DNA from: Atopsyche davidsoni
Lineage: Eukaryota; Arthropoda; Insecta; Trichoptera; Hydrobiosidae
Assembly (NCBI GenBank): GCA_022113835.1
Contig: JAILWY010000008.1
Coordinates: 7,320,501-7,384,500, forward strand
DNA: 64,000 nt
Direction of reading: 5' to 3'
Shown: piece after piece, positions 54,500 to 64,000 of the stretch
How the letters are laid out: every line of letters starts with the position of its first letter
Position numbering within the stretch: the stretch's first letter is position 1
The notes under the pieces: generated by a model
The model's database searches: none
What the model saw: only the letters and a program-made list of their open reading frames with translations
Told to the model about the DNA's origin: nothing
Program-made: the position numbers and the translations under genes

Positions 54500-54830
54500 A
54501 AGTTCCCTGGTGTGTTTGAGGGCGGCGGAAGTGCAGTCGGCGCGGGGGTTACTTAGCAGCAATATGTCAGCGATATGGCAACAATTCGGACCAATCAGCG
54601 ACATGCACGGATGTGGGCTGCTTTCCGTTTTCCAATTGCGCCAATTAACATTCCCGGCCATTAGCCGCGGCGGTTATCCGGGCAAAAAGCGAACGATCCG
54701 CTTCTTCTCGGAAGCTCCCCCATTGTGTCGGAAATATGCCGAAATGGCCTCGGCCGTCTTCTTTCGTGCTCACGTGTGAATGAGCCGCGGTCCTGCGGAA
54801 TTTTTAATTTCTTCTGAATGAAGCTGATAA
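54500..54830. promoter_or_regulatory. G/C-rich island, strong enhancer/promoter candidate
   Basis: gagggcggcggaagtgcagt, accaatcagcgacatgcacg, gccattagccgcggcggtta, gcgaacgatccgcttcttct, ttctttcgtgctcacgtgtg. Contains CCAAT (twice), a CACGTG E-box and GCCATTAG. The plus frame 54510-54779 is open for 89 codons without a domain. Confidence 0.4.
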
Positions 54831-54949
54831 GACTGTGTACAAAGTGTTTCGAAATGCGCGCTCTCCCCTGAAAAACAGGAACAATGTAACTGATGCCTAA
54901 TTAGACATTACTTAAACATTTAATTTTTGTATAATTAGGTTTTTGCCGA

Positions 54950-55065
54950 TCCGCTCTTCTTCATCAGGTGCCTCTTCTCAGAGGGAATTTTGTGACCATC
55001 TGACTGTATATATATATCTCCATGTCTGTTCATGATTATCTTAGAGGATAGTGTAGTTCTCATTA
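54950..55065 (-). mobile_element. SINE/LINE tail fragment
   Basis: cttcatcaggtgcctcttct, cagagggaattttgtgacca and a decayed block: the last 100 bases of the family in reverse. Confidence 0.6.
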
Positions 55066-55089
55066 CTAGTAGTTTGCATTACTATACTA

Positions 55090-55440
55090 TACAATATTTT
55101 CTTTACTTCTTCATCACGTGCCTCTCCTCAGAGGAGGTTATCGACCATTTCACTGAGAATATACTCATGCTGAGCCAGTGTACATGATTTTCTAACGAAA
55201 AAATAGTGATTGGGTTCCCGGGTCAGTTTTATATTGCTGCTGCCTAATAGCATTATTATATTATCCTTTCCTTACAAAGCTTCTGCAGCAAGCTACAGAA
55301 ATAATATCAGGAGCCTCCCCACCTCGACAAGGTATTTTTAGAGCACATCCCTCCACAATTATACTAAGTCTACTATTCCATTACCGATACTTTACACACG
55401 CTCAGGGTACAGAAAGGCAGCCATGCACAAGCAACAAAAC
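55090..55440 (-). mobile_element. SINE copy, near full length
   Basis: In reverse it has the head (gttgcttgtgcatggctgcc), accctgagcgtgtgtaaagt, ccttgtcgaggtggggaggc, gcagcagcaatataaaactg-like block, ccagtgtacatgattttc in reverse, and the tail gaggagaggcacgtgatgaa. Confidence 0.75.
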
Positions 55441-55444
55441 GGGG

Positions 55445-55645
55445 AGAGTGGAGAGTCCTTTCCTTACAAAGCTCTGGAATTAAGAACTGATGTTCCTCTT
55501 GCAACAGGTAGCCTCCCATTTCTGCAAGGTACTTCCAGAACATACCTCTACAATGATTTCATATCCACTACTCTATTACCGATCCGTCACATACGCTCAG
55601 GGCACAGAATGGCAGCCATGCGTAAGCAACAGAATCCATTCAGTT
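55445..55645 (-). mobile_element. SINE partial copy, tandem to the previous one
   Basis: Repeats the head half: ctgttgcttacgcatggctg, ccctgagcgtatgtgacgga, ccttgcagaaatgggaggct, ccagagctttgtaaggaaag. Lacks the tail, so it is a tandem partial duplication or a second insertion. Confidence 0.65.
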
Positions 55646-55739
55646 CGGTCTGAATGAGTGACTTGCACGACAGTTTTTGATGTGTGATTGAGCCATGTTG
55701 TTTTGAATATTATAATTACAATAAGCCTTGGAATTTCAA

Positions 55740-56080
55740 GTCTTTATTAGTCGTAGCTGCGAAGCGTACAGGCATGGGTGTTGCACCGCGACCCATTTTT
55801 TTCGTCTCGTCGCCAATTCGACGTCAAGTGCCTCACACCTATAATTAAGCAATCTGCCGGAATTGTACAAGGCAGAGATAATGAACGGTCCGGCATTAGA
55901 GCCGCAATGCTTTTGACGACGATGAGTCATCGTTGACTTTCCAGTTTGCGTTTTAAATGACGAGAAGTGTAAAACAGAGAGCGATGGCGTTTATGGCCGC
56001 CGACCGAGTAATGGGCTTTTTAATTTACATGTTTCTGCTGATGAAGGGCGCACTGTACAATAAAATTATAAATTTAAGAC
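55740..56080. promoter_or_regulatory. Long non-coding island, candidate enhancer
   Basis: gggtgttgcaccgcgaccca, gtctcgtcgccaattcgacg, cctcacacctataattaagc (T-box and homeodomain-like), gacgatgagtcatcgttgac (AP-1-like palindrome), tatggccgccgaccgagtaa. No durable frame. Confidence 0.4.
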
Positions 56081-56089
56081 CTACAGACA

Positions 56090-57200
56090 TGAAACCGATT
56101 TTTAGAGCATGACGTGACATGCCCTGCAAAGGTTGTTCAAACTCACGGCGATACTATAAAATGGATACAGGGTGATTATAATTTCATGTCGAATATATTT
56201 TTTATTTTTTATCCAGTTATTTCATAATTATTTCTGCCAATATTTTGATGTAAAACTTTCTTTTCATATAGGGTGTTTAAAAAGTTCGTCGTAAAATACT
56301 TATCCACTGTAGTATCGTTTTATGAAGTCTCATAGATTTATTTTTTTAATATTTATTTACATATTTTGTTGATCTCAATCTTTAGACCTAGATAGCTTTA
56401 ATGTATTAAATTATGCACAAATTTTTCATTGTTAAAAATATTTTTAAAAAAGCATAGTTTTTATTATGATAGTATGTATATAAATTGGAACTTTTAAGCA
56501 TTGAATAAAGAAAAAATAGTAGAAAACAAGGGTACATTAAAAAATTTCATATCACGCGATCTCGTATCATGACAAGAATCTTGTTTATAACATGCATAGA
56601 GTCGTCATAAATGTTTATTGGTTGTAATAAACTCCATTAGAACGAATTAATTTCACACCTTGATACAATTTACAATCGCATGAGAATAATTTTACTGTTG
56701 CAGACTGCAGGTGGAGTCAAAAAAACTATATTTTATATGCTCATACATTATGTATGTTATTCGGGCGAATTTGGCGTCCGAACACATACGAGTGCATTAA
56801 ATAATTTATAATAAAATATATAACTCATAAGTCGATGAGAATAACAACAACAAAAAATCGCGATACAGGTAAAATTTGAAACTAAACCTTTATAGCTATC
56901 ACAACTCTATCAAATGTGAATCGATTACATAGAAAACAGTAGAATAAAAATCATTGGTAGAATTCGAGTATCAATTAGTATCATTGTGACATTCATAATT
57001 TGATGAATAAAAATTTCAATCGATTCATATAATACACGAAAGAAACAACAAATAAATTGCAAATACACCTGTTGATTAAAAAAAAAAAAAACTGCAGAAA
57101 ACCTTGTCTAAAATAAAAATAAAAATTATTGTTTAGATATAATTTCGTGTATTGCCTGTTTTCTCTGAAGACACTCGGTTACAGAATAAATGTTGTTCCT
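56090..57200. other. AT-rich stretch
   Basis: Nothing recognised. Confidence 0.45.
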
Positions 57201-57219
57201 GTTGGTTATGTCATTTCTT

Positions 57220-57425
57220 CTTACCAGCATCGATATTAATGCCCAATTAAAGCCAGGGCCGGCGCCTCCAGGCCTGGTTCTAGATTGCTCATTGAATAAT
57301 TCCCAGCCCGGTGCGTCGCGGGCCGCGAGGCTTACTGCGGCCACTTCGCGGAAGTTCGTCCATGGAAACTTACACCTGTTTAGAGAATTATTAACGACGG
57401 GCTTATGAAGTGATACCCGTGTTCT
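57220..57425. promoter_or_regulatory. Non-coding island, candidate enhancer
   Basis: aaagccagggccggcgcctc, caggcctggttctagattgc, ccagcccggtgcgtcgcggg, ccgcgaggcttactgcggcc, ttacacctgtttagagaatt. A plus frame of 72 codons has no domain. Confidence 0.35.
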
Positions 57426-57759
57426 TAGCGAGAGTTGAATAATACAGCCAATAAGGGTTAACTAGTTTAAGTTCGGTGCTTGGGGTTATCGTATTTAAGG
57501 GTGATGGGCTTTACGGGATATCATAACAAATAAATTATATTCATAATAATATAAGCAATGATGCACAGTTTAGCCCAATAAATCCACGAAAGAAGTGTTG
57601 AAATATATCCGCAAAGATTTGACAGCCATGACTATAAAATATAAAGACACCGTGATACTCGTAGCTTATATTGTTTGCCAAACTATTTTGAAGTTGTGTA
57701 TAATTTAATGGCGACAAATCCAGCATCCGTCAAGACGTCCGTTTCAGTCGAAACGCACC

Positions 57760-58120
57760 CTAAAACGCGATGCATATTTATGCATAATGCAAGTCTTGAT
57801 TAACAAAGCACCTCGGCGCACAGTTCCCCTCGCAGGGCCGCGGCGTCCAAGCTTCACGCAGAACTGATTCTGTAAACAAAACTGGCTGCTTAATGTGCCC
57901 CCGGGGGCCCCGTAACTGCTAATGTCACCATATGTAATGAATGGCTGATGTGAGCGAACTCCGCCGGTAGGCCTTCATCCCGGAGAGGTCTCGCAGGGTT
58001 GATTCATCCCAGGCAGGGAAGGGCGATTGTTTCCGTGTTTCCGTGTGACGCGAGAGAACTCCATCTCAGACAGTCCTCAACGGATCGATTTATTCCAGAT
58101 AAGCAAGGGCACTGTGTTTC
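57760..58120. promoter_or_regulatory. Long non-coding island, candidate enhancer cluster
   Basis: gcacctcggcgcacagttcc, cctcgcagggccgcggcgtc, tgtgcccccgggggccccgt, ctccgccggtaggccttcat, cccggagaggtctcgcaggg. ggttgattcatccc and gatcgatttattcc-type motifs recur. No frame. Confidence 0.4.
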
Positions 58121-58309
58121 CATACGAATATTTACATTTTAACACAACAAAATTTTCCGCATTTCAACAAATCAACGAATATATTCTGTACGTGAGAGAG
58201 TGATTTACTTTGTTTGATAATCGTGGTCCTCTATTGCGCAAAGGGTTAAAACTAATATTAAATTATATGTTTTAGGTAGATAATTGTAATTTTATATCTA
58301 TTTATGGAT

Positions 58310-58535
58310 TGGTCCAATCAGATGCGTATTTATTACCCATTACAGGTTTATTATATTATTACTAATATGATTAGGCACATTAGTTCATATATAGAAGATG
58401 ATTTAAAGAAACTCTCAGAAAAATATCATCGTGATCCCACACAAATCACGATGATATTTTTCTGAGTTTCTTTAAATCATCTTCTATATATGCACTAATG
58501 TGCCTAATCATATTAGTAATAATTGTAATTTTGAG
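58310..58535. repeat. Foldback derived from the tRNA-like element, without the tRNA part
   Basis: Left arm 58358-58435 (attactaatatgattaggca, gttcatatatagaagatgat, aaaaatatcatcgtgat) and right arm 58445-58520 are near-perfect reverse complements around a 9-base loop (cccacacaa). The outer left part (gatgcgtatttattacccat) matches 4880 and, in reverse, 49275. Confidence 0.85.
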
Positions 58536-58569
58536 ACCGTCATTATTTTAAGTCCTAGTAAATTATTTA

Positions 58570-58665
58570 GAAATTGTGTAGAAGGACCCGGGGACTACAC
58601 TATTTTCCCCTTAGAAAACCATGAACACTGGCTCAGCATGAGTATATGCTCAGTGCACACACACT
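58570..58665 (+). mobile_element. SINE fragment
   Basis: tagaaggacccggggactac, ccttagaaaaccatgaacac, tggctcagcatgagtatatg: the segment just before the tail. Confidence 0.6.
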
Positions 58666-58829
58666 CACACTAAGAGTATTACATTTCAGAATTAAAAAAG
58701 AAATACCTGAAATTCGTTATAAAGTTACACATTTAGCTAAATTATAATAAAAAAGGTGTTATTTTGATTGATTATATTTTCCAATGTTTATAACAGAAGT
58801 GTATCAGAAGGCACAGAATACCAGTTGAG

Positions 58830-59110
58830 TCACAGCTGATGGCGCAGGGTATGAATCACGCGCCGGTTACCTGTGACCCCGGCGGGTGCGAGTGTGGGTG
58901 GGGTGGGGGTGGAGGGTCGCGGGGGTGGTTATGGGGGTGCAGGGTGGTGGGGATGGGGGTGCAGGGTCGCGGGACCCTCCCCGAGGTCTGGCGGCCAGAC
59001 GCCGTAATGTGTGCCCCACAGGCGCTGCGGTGCGTTCAACCGATAGATGCAAACAGAAAACTAGACTAAATTATTGGCCGGACTCCAGGGTTGCAGCGGC
59101 GAAGGTATTG
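58830..59110. promoter_or_regulatory. G/C-rich island with G-rich low-complexity core
   Basis: cacgcgccggttacctgtga, (gggggt)-type runs between 58888 and 58970, gggaccctccccgaggtctg, ccacaggcgctgcggtgcgt. Frames in all directions are Gly/Pro-rich artefacts. Confidence 0.3.
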
Positions 59111-59211
59111 CACAGGGTTAGTAACATCCCTTGTTTACTTATCATTAAGGGTCTTGCTACCTAACCTTGCTTGGTGTCCATCCCCCGTCTGCCACAAAAA
59201 AAATACCGTTT

Positions 59212-59743
59212 TACCTGGTGAAATCGTGTCATTTAATTAATTTAATTGTCACTTTATTTTTCTATGTCGAAAGTCGATTTTTTTATATAGTATTAAAAAA
59301 ACTATAAATAATATTTATATATATTTTATTATTTAATTAACATCCATTTTCAGGGTAAAATAAAATCTTGAAGATGTTGAAAAATTTGATAAAATTACGA
59401 CTTTTCAAAACCAAAGTGTGTTAAAGATTTTTTTTTTTTAAATTTTTAATTAATAAATCGCACAGGGTATATATTCAATCTTTTAATTCCAACTAAAAAA
59501 AAGACTTTTAAATGTTTAGGACTCTTAGAACAGGTACATGACGAATCTCCAAATTCCTACACTTTAATCGGAAAAACACATATTTATCACATTAAAAGTA
59601 AATTTACAAGAAGTAAAAAAATATTCTTTTCGGAAGAAGGGATGTATCTAACTTTTTGCATTTAAATTTATTAGATTGGTGCAGTCGATTTTTCGCAAAA
59701 CGGACCAGAAAATGATAAAAAAAACCCGGACTTAGACCCTTAA
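59212..59743 (+). repeat. 540-bp dispersed repeat, copy B
   Basis: Parallel to copy A at 47959-48502 with a few per cent visible differences and small indels. No coding frame shared between the two copies. Confidence 0.75.
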
Positions 59744-59800
59744 GTCCCGGGTTCGATCTCGGATCGAGCAATACAAAACTATGTTCCAAAGGTAGTTCCG
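59743..59800 (+). repeat. tRNA-like B-box fragment
   Basis: taagtcccgggttcgatctc contains GGTTCGATCTC, close to the B box, followed by ggatcgagcaatac. Probably a SINE relic; no A box seen. Confidence 0.35.
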
Positions 59801-59809
59801 CCATCTTCA

Positions 59810-61280
59810 GGTGTAAAGTTCTTCTTTATGACCTAAACTAGTGGTTATTTAATAATTTAGTATTTTTGTGAGTAATTAAAGTATTTTTTGAAAATACTTT
59901 CAATTTTACTCTAACGAGTTTGCTTAAAAAAATTGCAAAAGGTATAATTAATTAAAACTTTTTTGGCAGCGTAGATCAAGTTTTTATATTTGATTCCCTA
60001 TTTATTTATGAATAGATGCTCTGGTATCGGAAAAAAATAGTCTGATTTGTAATTTAAACATGACGGCTTTTAAGCCGAGAAAAAAAAAACTCTGCAGGTT
60101 GTTGATCAAGTTAGAGTTATAATGTTTGATTATCGATTCGCAGCCCTGTTAAAGCTTTTCACATGCTGGTACTCGTATAATGGGTTTGGGTTTGTTTTAT
60201 TGATAAAACCAGAGTTGAATAATTAATTAATAACCGTGAACCTTTGTAAATGATTTCTATTACAAATAATAATCAAATAACTGATATTCGGGATATTAAG
60301 ATTCAACCGTTTAAAAGGTTTTTTATATATTTTTATCTATATTATATTAACCTGTGACATATATAACGACTTAATTTTACGTTTTATTATAAAATAAGCA
60401 TGATGATACTTTTAAGATTTTTATTTTGTTTTGTGTGACTAGTTTCGCCAATTTTTTATTTTAGTTTATTTTTAGTTTCGCCAATGTTGTCATTTTCAAA
60501 CAGAGTTTTAGATATTATGAGATACTTTTGGGGTTAACAAAATATTTTTTTTAATTATTTAATACATTTCCAAAAACAATAGGTTGAAAATATACATTAC
60601 ATATTTTAAATTCAAAACTTGTTGATCGGTACGGGTTTTGATCCTTGAACTCCTTGTAGTCGATTTTAAAGCAAAAATATAATATTTGGGTATTATTTGA
60701 ATATTTTTGCCGTAAAATGTACTAATTTAAGCTAACATTTATTGTATAAAGTTTCTACGGAAATTTTTGCCTTCGGAATTTTCCCTGAAACTGTTTCTAC
60801 TCCCAGATTCCTGGAGTTTGCAAAATCCGATAAACTTTGAAACCTTATTATTTACGCTTAAATAAATTTATATATAATTATATGAAGCTTACGAGCTATT
60901 TTACATATTCATATTTATAATATTCATATAATTTAATTTGCGGCTTAAGTGTTCTTAAAGCTTGAGATATTATCGTAAAATTAAAAAGATATTCAGAGTG
61001 AATCATTTAATATATTAGTAATCAAACGTAAAAACACTATTTAAAGGTGAAAATTGGGTATAATATTTAGTTTAAAAAATTAACTGTTTAGTAAACTAAT
61101 ATAAAACATACAAATGATTATTGACTTTTTAAAATATTTTACATGATAAAAAAATAATAATATATGTAGTTTAATTAAAATACAGCTCACTCAGACCAGC
61201 TTTATTATGTGATAGCATAAGACAGCAAGTTTTGTAAGTTGTCAATTTCATTCAAGAAGAAGAAAGAGGTTGTGGGCGTT
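59810..61280. other. AT-rich stretch
   Basis: Contains a stray piece of the 180-bp array (60275-60310) and a decayed foldback piece (60430-60515, agtttcgccaa twice). Otherwise nothing recognised. Confidence 0.45.
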
Positions 61281-61289
61281 TTTACTCGT

Positions 61290-61560
61290 AGATTTACATA
61301 TATATTTCAGAAGTCAAAGCCTCTTTCAGGGTTTCAAAAGAGAGGCACTGGTGTCTCATAGTTAGATTTGATCGTAAAACTGTCCGGTGGTTTATAAGGC
61401 TGTTGATTCACCAAGAGCCACCCGAGCTTTCCACTTGCCCGAAAATGACGCACCTGTGTGAAACTCATGCTGAAAATTACTCTAGTAAAGAATGAATCAC
61501 TTAATTACCCTCACCTGAGTTATACACGCTGTCTTTAAACTTTCTGTTTGTACTCTTACA
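61290..61560. promoter_or_regulatory. Non-coding island, candidate enhancer
   Basis: aaagagaggcactggtgtct, ccaagagccacccgagcttt, cgaaaatgacgcacctgtgt, gaatgaatcacttaattacc, ctcacctgagttatacacgc. TTAATTA and CACCTG cores. No frame. Confidence 0.35.
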
Positions 61561-61569
61561 ACTAAAAAT

Positions 61570-62560
61570 GAATGCTTTCAATGTTTTTCTGTCCATGAAT
61601 CACGACGTATTTTTCTGTCAAATATTGAAAATGATATTTCTAAAAAATATAAGAGACTCAAGTCATTGAACTTTTTTATGTTATGAACATAAATCATTAA
61701 TTTACAGTCGTTAGACGTTGTAAAAGTTTCTGTTTTTTTCTATACAAAATCCGTATAAGTGAGATAAAACAAAGGTTGATATTTAATAAGATTGATTTTA
61801 AGTCATTTACCTGCGTTTAACTGAGAATATTTAATAATAGTATACAAATTAACGAAATAAAATAATTAATACATTATTAAACTGTAGTACTATCTCTACC
61901 AATTTTTTATTTAACCAAAGTCATGACATTGCTATTGACGTCATAAAATAAACAAACAATACTTAATATTTCATTAAAGTAATTATAAATAATATAAATA
62001 TTTTTTTAGTAGTTTTATATGCACTAGTCTTTATGCCGTTTTCATGATTTGAAAAAAACATATTTACAACAAAAAACTGTGCAGCAAATATTCAAAACAT
62101 ATTTAAAAAATATATATATTTTTCTTTTTTAGTGTTTTTAAAGTTTTGTTATTTTAAAAGGATCTTATTTTCCAATAACAACATCAAAAATTTCTAGTAC
62201 ATTCTCAACGCAGGCATGGCTAATTTAGTATTGTTTGTACGAGGACACGCGAGAACGTCTTTCTGATGGTCATGATTTACACCTATTCTCAGAAACTATA
62301 AACACATCTCATTGAAAACCTCAAGAAATTTAAGTATCCTCTGAGAACATAACGCGAAGCCTTTAGCGAGGCCTAATGAACTTAATTTGCTGTAAAGTCT
62401 CGTTGCACGCAGTGTATATGTTCTTCAAAAAAGCTCACACAAAAAAAACAGAAAAGCACCGCTGTATTTAAAAATAAGCGATACGTTTTGTGATTTAAAA
62501 AAAAAATTAACGTTAAACTACACTATTATATCAAAGTAAACGCTTTCTCTTAATTTATTT
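61570..62560. other. AT-rich stretch
   Basis: Nothing recognised apart from a weak balanced patch at 62340-62420. Confidence 0.4.
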
Positions 62561-62939
62561 AACATTTAATTTCAGGACGATTCCGAACTCGGAATGATGT
62601 AGTGTTTCAGTGGTATGAGTGAGCTTTCCAAATAAACCCAAGACAATGCCAAATAAAGCACAAATGATTTTATTTTTTGCAACGCCTGTTGCACGATTTA
62701 TTTGTATTATTATCGAGAGTTGAAACACTCGTTCCTAAAGTTATACAATTCGAGTTATTCTAGGAAAGAAGTTTGCAATTTTATTTGAAATACTTTTGCA
62801 AGTATGCATGCACTGCAAGCTGTTGTTACGATACTTTTGTAAATGTGCTTAGCTACAAACGAGTACGATGCTCGTATTGCAGACTGTCTAGCGCTATAGC
62901 GCGGTTCATTATTTATTAAGAATCGAATTTCAGAAGATT

Positions 62940-63230
62940 TCATGCAATTTGAAGTCCCTCCATGGTCTCTCCCATTTCACACTGCAGCGTGTAGTGTTCT
63001 GTCATTACTGTAGAGCAGCCCCTACAGGGGGGGCATAAAAAATGTATCCGTTTTCATGAAGTGCGGATTTCCACCCCCTCCCCCCCCCGGTAGTAAAGTT
63101 TATTGGTGTTTTCGTATAATTGAGATGGGGTGCAGATATTTATGAGCGCCTCAGTGCGGAGGTGCGCCCCTGTCTGTTACTTTTATTTGAGGCAGTTTTA
63201 TAATACGATCCCTCATGGTATAGGTGAAGA
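62940..63230. promoter_or_regulatory. Balanced island with G- and C-runs
   Basis: ctccatggtctctcccattt, agcagcccctacaggggggg, ccaccccctcccccccccgg, gagcgcctcagtgcggaggt. No frame. Confidence 0.3.
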
Positions 63231-63539
63231 AAACGACTGTCCAAGAAAGAAAAATACTCAATGACTGTCAAAGGAAAACATTTTTTTTGGGTTGTGTATG
63301 CTCATACATTTTTTACTAGGCAAAAAAAAATTATATATACTATTGATTTTTTTGTGAAGACCGTCTCACAGGAAGTACGATTTTGCCTATACAGGTTTTT
63401 TATTGATTGATAATGATCAAGTACATTTTTTCAAATATTCAAAAATGATTTGCATATACACAATATTTAATTGGCATAATAAGTACGTTGTTTCACTTAT
63501 AGGATATGATTGTTAAAAATTCTTGCCACGTACCTAGTG

Positions 63540-63600
63540 ATTCGTAGGTATAATTGGTAAAACACCGGCCATGTAAGCTTGGGGCCATGTAAGCTTTATC
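63540..63600 (+). repeat. Truncated tRNA-like fragment with a 14-base direct duplication
   Basis: aggtataattggtaaaacac resembles the A-box part of the 49098 element. GGCCATGTAAGCTT occurs at 63567-63580 and again at 63583-63596. The B box is absent. Confidence 0.5.
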
Positions 63601-63749
63601 AATCAAAAAAAATTATATTGTTGCAGGCAAGGTTGAATTTTCAGGTCCTAGTATTGATGTTTAAAATTGTACGTATAACCTGCTTTTGAATTCGCGTATC
63701 TTCGATAGTAAATAAATATATTTTTTTAATAATTAATTATTGAAAATAT

Positions 63750-63990
63750 GCGACCGCTTGTAATTGGTGTTCACATAATCGCATTTCTTCCTCGCTAACT
63801 CGCAAATCAGCGAATCATATCGCTTAATTGTTTGATTTGCCGAGCCGGCATCTCGAGCACCCTCCCCGGGGCTGCGTCCCTCGGGATCGACGAGGCCAAC
63901 CCTCAGGCTCTTGCGACCCCTGCGAGGCCCCACCACCCCCCAGGTATCGCATCGATCGCACACGAGGGTTCAGGTAATCTGAGATTAACG
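63750..63990. promoter_or_regulatory. G/C-rich island at the right edge, candidate enhancer
   Basis: ctcgcaaatcagcgaatcat, gccgagccggcatctcgagc, ccctccccggggctgcgtcc, gggatcgacgaggccaaccc, ctcttgcgacccctgcgagg. The minus frame 63733-63963 is open for 76 codons without a recognised domain. Confidence 0.3.
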
Positions 63991-64000
63991 CGTTATGGGA

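Larger units (their letters stand above)
8095..64000 (+). other. Inferred first intron of the Wnt-like gene, open at the right edge
   Basis: Begins with the donor GTAAGT at 8095. I found no acceptor followed by a frame with Wnt cysteine and R-R-W-N-C motifs in the rest of the window. If the exon call is right, everything to the right edge is intronic. The content, repeats plus well separated G/C-rich non-coding islands, suits a long regulatory intron of a patterning gene. This is inference from absence. Confidence 0.4.

Noticed and set aside
58839..59164. Open frames in the G-rich block
   Set aside because: Gly/Trp- or Pro/Thr-rich products of a low-complexity run, with no conserved domain.
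8095..64000. Search for Wnt exon 2 inside the window
   Set aside because: No frame with the conserved cysteines and R-R-W-N-C after an AG acceptor was found. I therefore place it outside, but a short divergent exon could have been missed.
1..64000. Endogenous viral genes or LTR retrotransposons
   Set aside because: No capsid, polymerase, protease or integrase motif and no paired long terminal repeats were seen on either strand.

Overview
This window is AT-rich, repeat-laden eukaryotic DNA. It is almost certainly an arthropod and most likely an insect. The transposon set (mariner, pogo/Tigger, piggyBac, hAT, a non-LTR retrotransposon with a matching SINE), a short interstitial TTAGG-type telomeric run and long homopolymer/TA tracts support this. 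There is no bacterial-type gene packing, operon, rRNA or CRISPR. The insect order cannot be fixed from the sequence.

Gene content is sparse and lies in the first 10 kb on the plus strand. Three short open frames (560-703, 1773-1988, 9060-9200) each encode a single-pass membrane microprotein with codon third positions much richer in G/C than the surroundings. At 8018-8094 a GC-rich exon begins with a good start codon, encodes a clean signal peptide ending in Ser-Trp, and runs into a GTAAGT splice donor that splits the next Trp codon after TG. That is the start and intron phase expected of a Wnt-family ligand gene (compare exon 1 of vertebrate WNT1). I read it as exon 1 of a Wnt gene whose second exon lies beyond the window. 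If so, almost all of 8.1-64 kb is one giant first intron, with the 9060 microprotein gene nested in it.

The remaining DNA has two textures. The first is repeats: a mariner fragment at the left edge; a SINE family whose 3' tail matches the non-LTR element; tRNA-like foldback elements, one with two 156-bp arms that look identical; two TTAA-flanked piggyBac derivatives; a hAT derivative with a perfect 8-bp target duplication; an internally deleted Tigger element; several tandem arrays (units of about 199, 137, 180 and 41 bp); and foldback repeats carrying hammerhead-ribozyme-like cores. The second is a series of compositionally distinct G/C-rich, non-coding islands of 150-500 bp spaced every few kb (for example 18.3, 19.5, 24, 25.7, 27.1, 28.4, 31.6, 32.9, 37, 44, 50.2, 52.8, 54.5, 55.8, 57.3, 57.8 and 61.3 kb). 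These look like the regulatory islands of a developmental gene. One is a recent-looking duplication (19570 and 19861), and one holds four TCF-like motifs. Their function is inference. Between them lie AT-rich stretches in which I see nothing specific.
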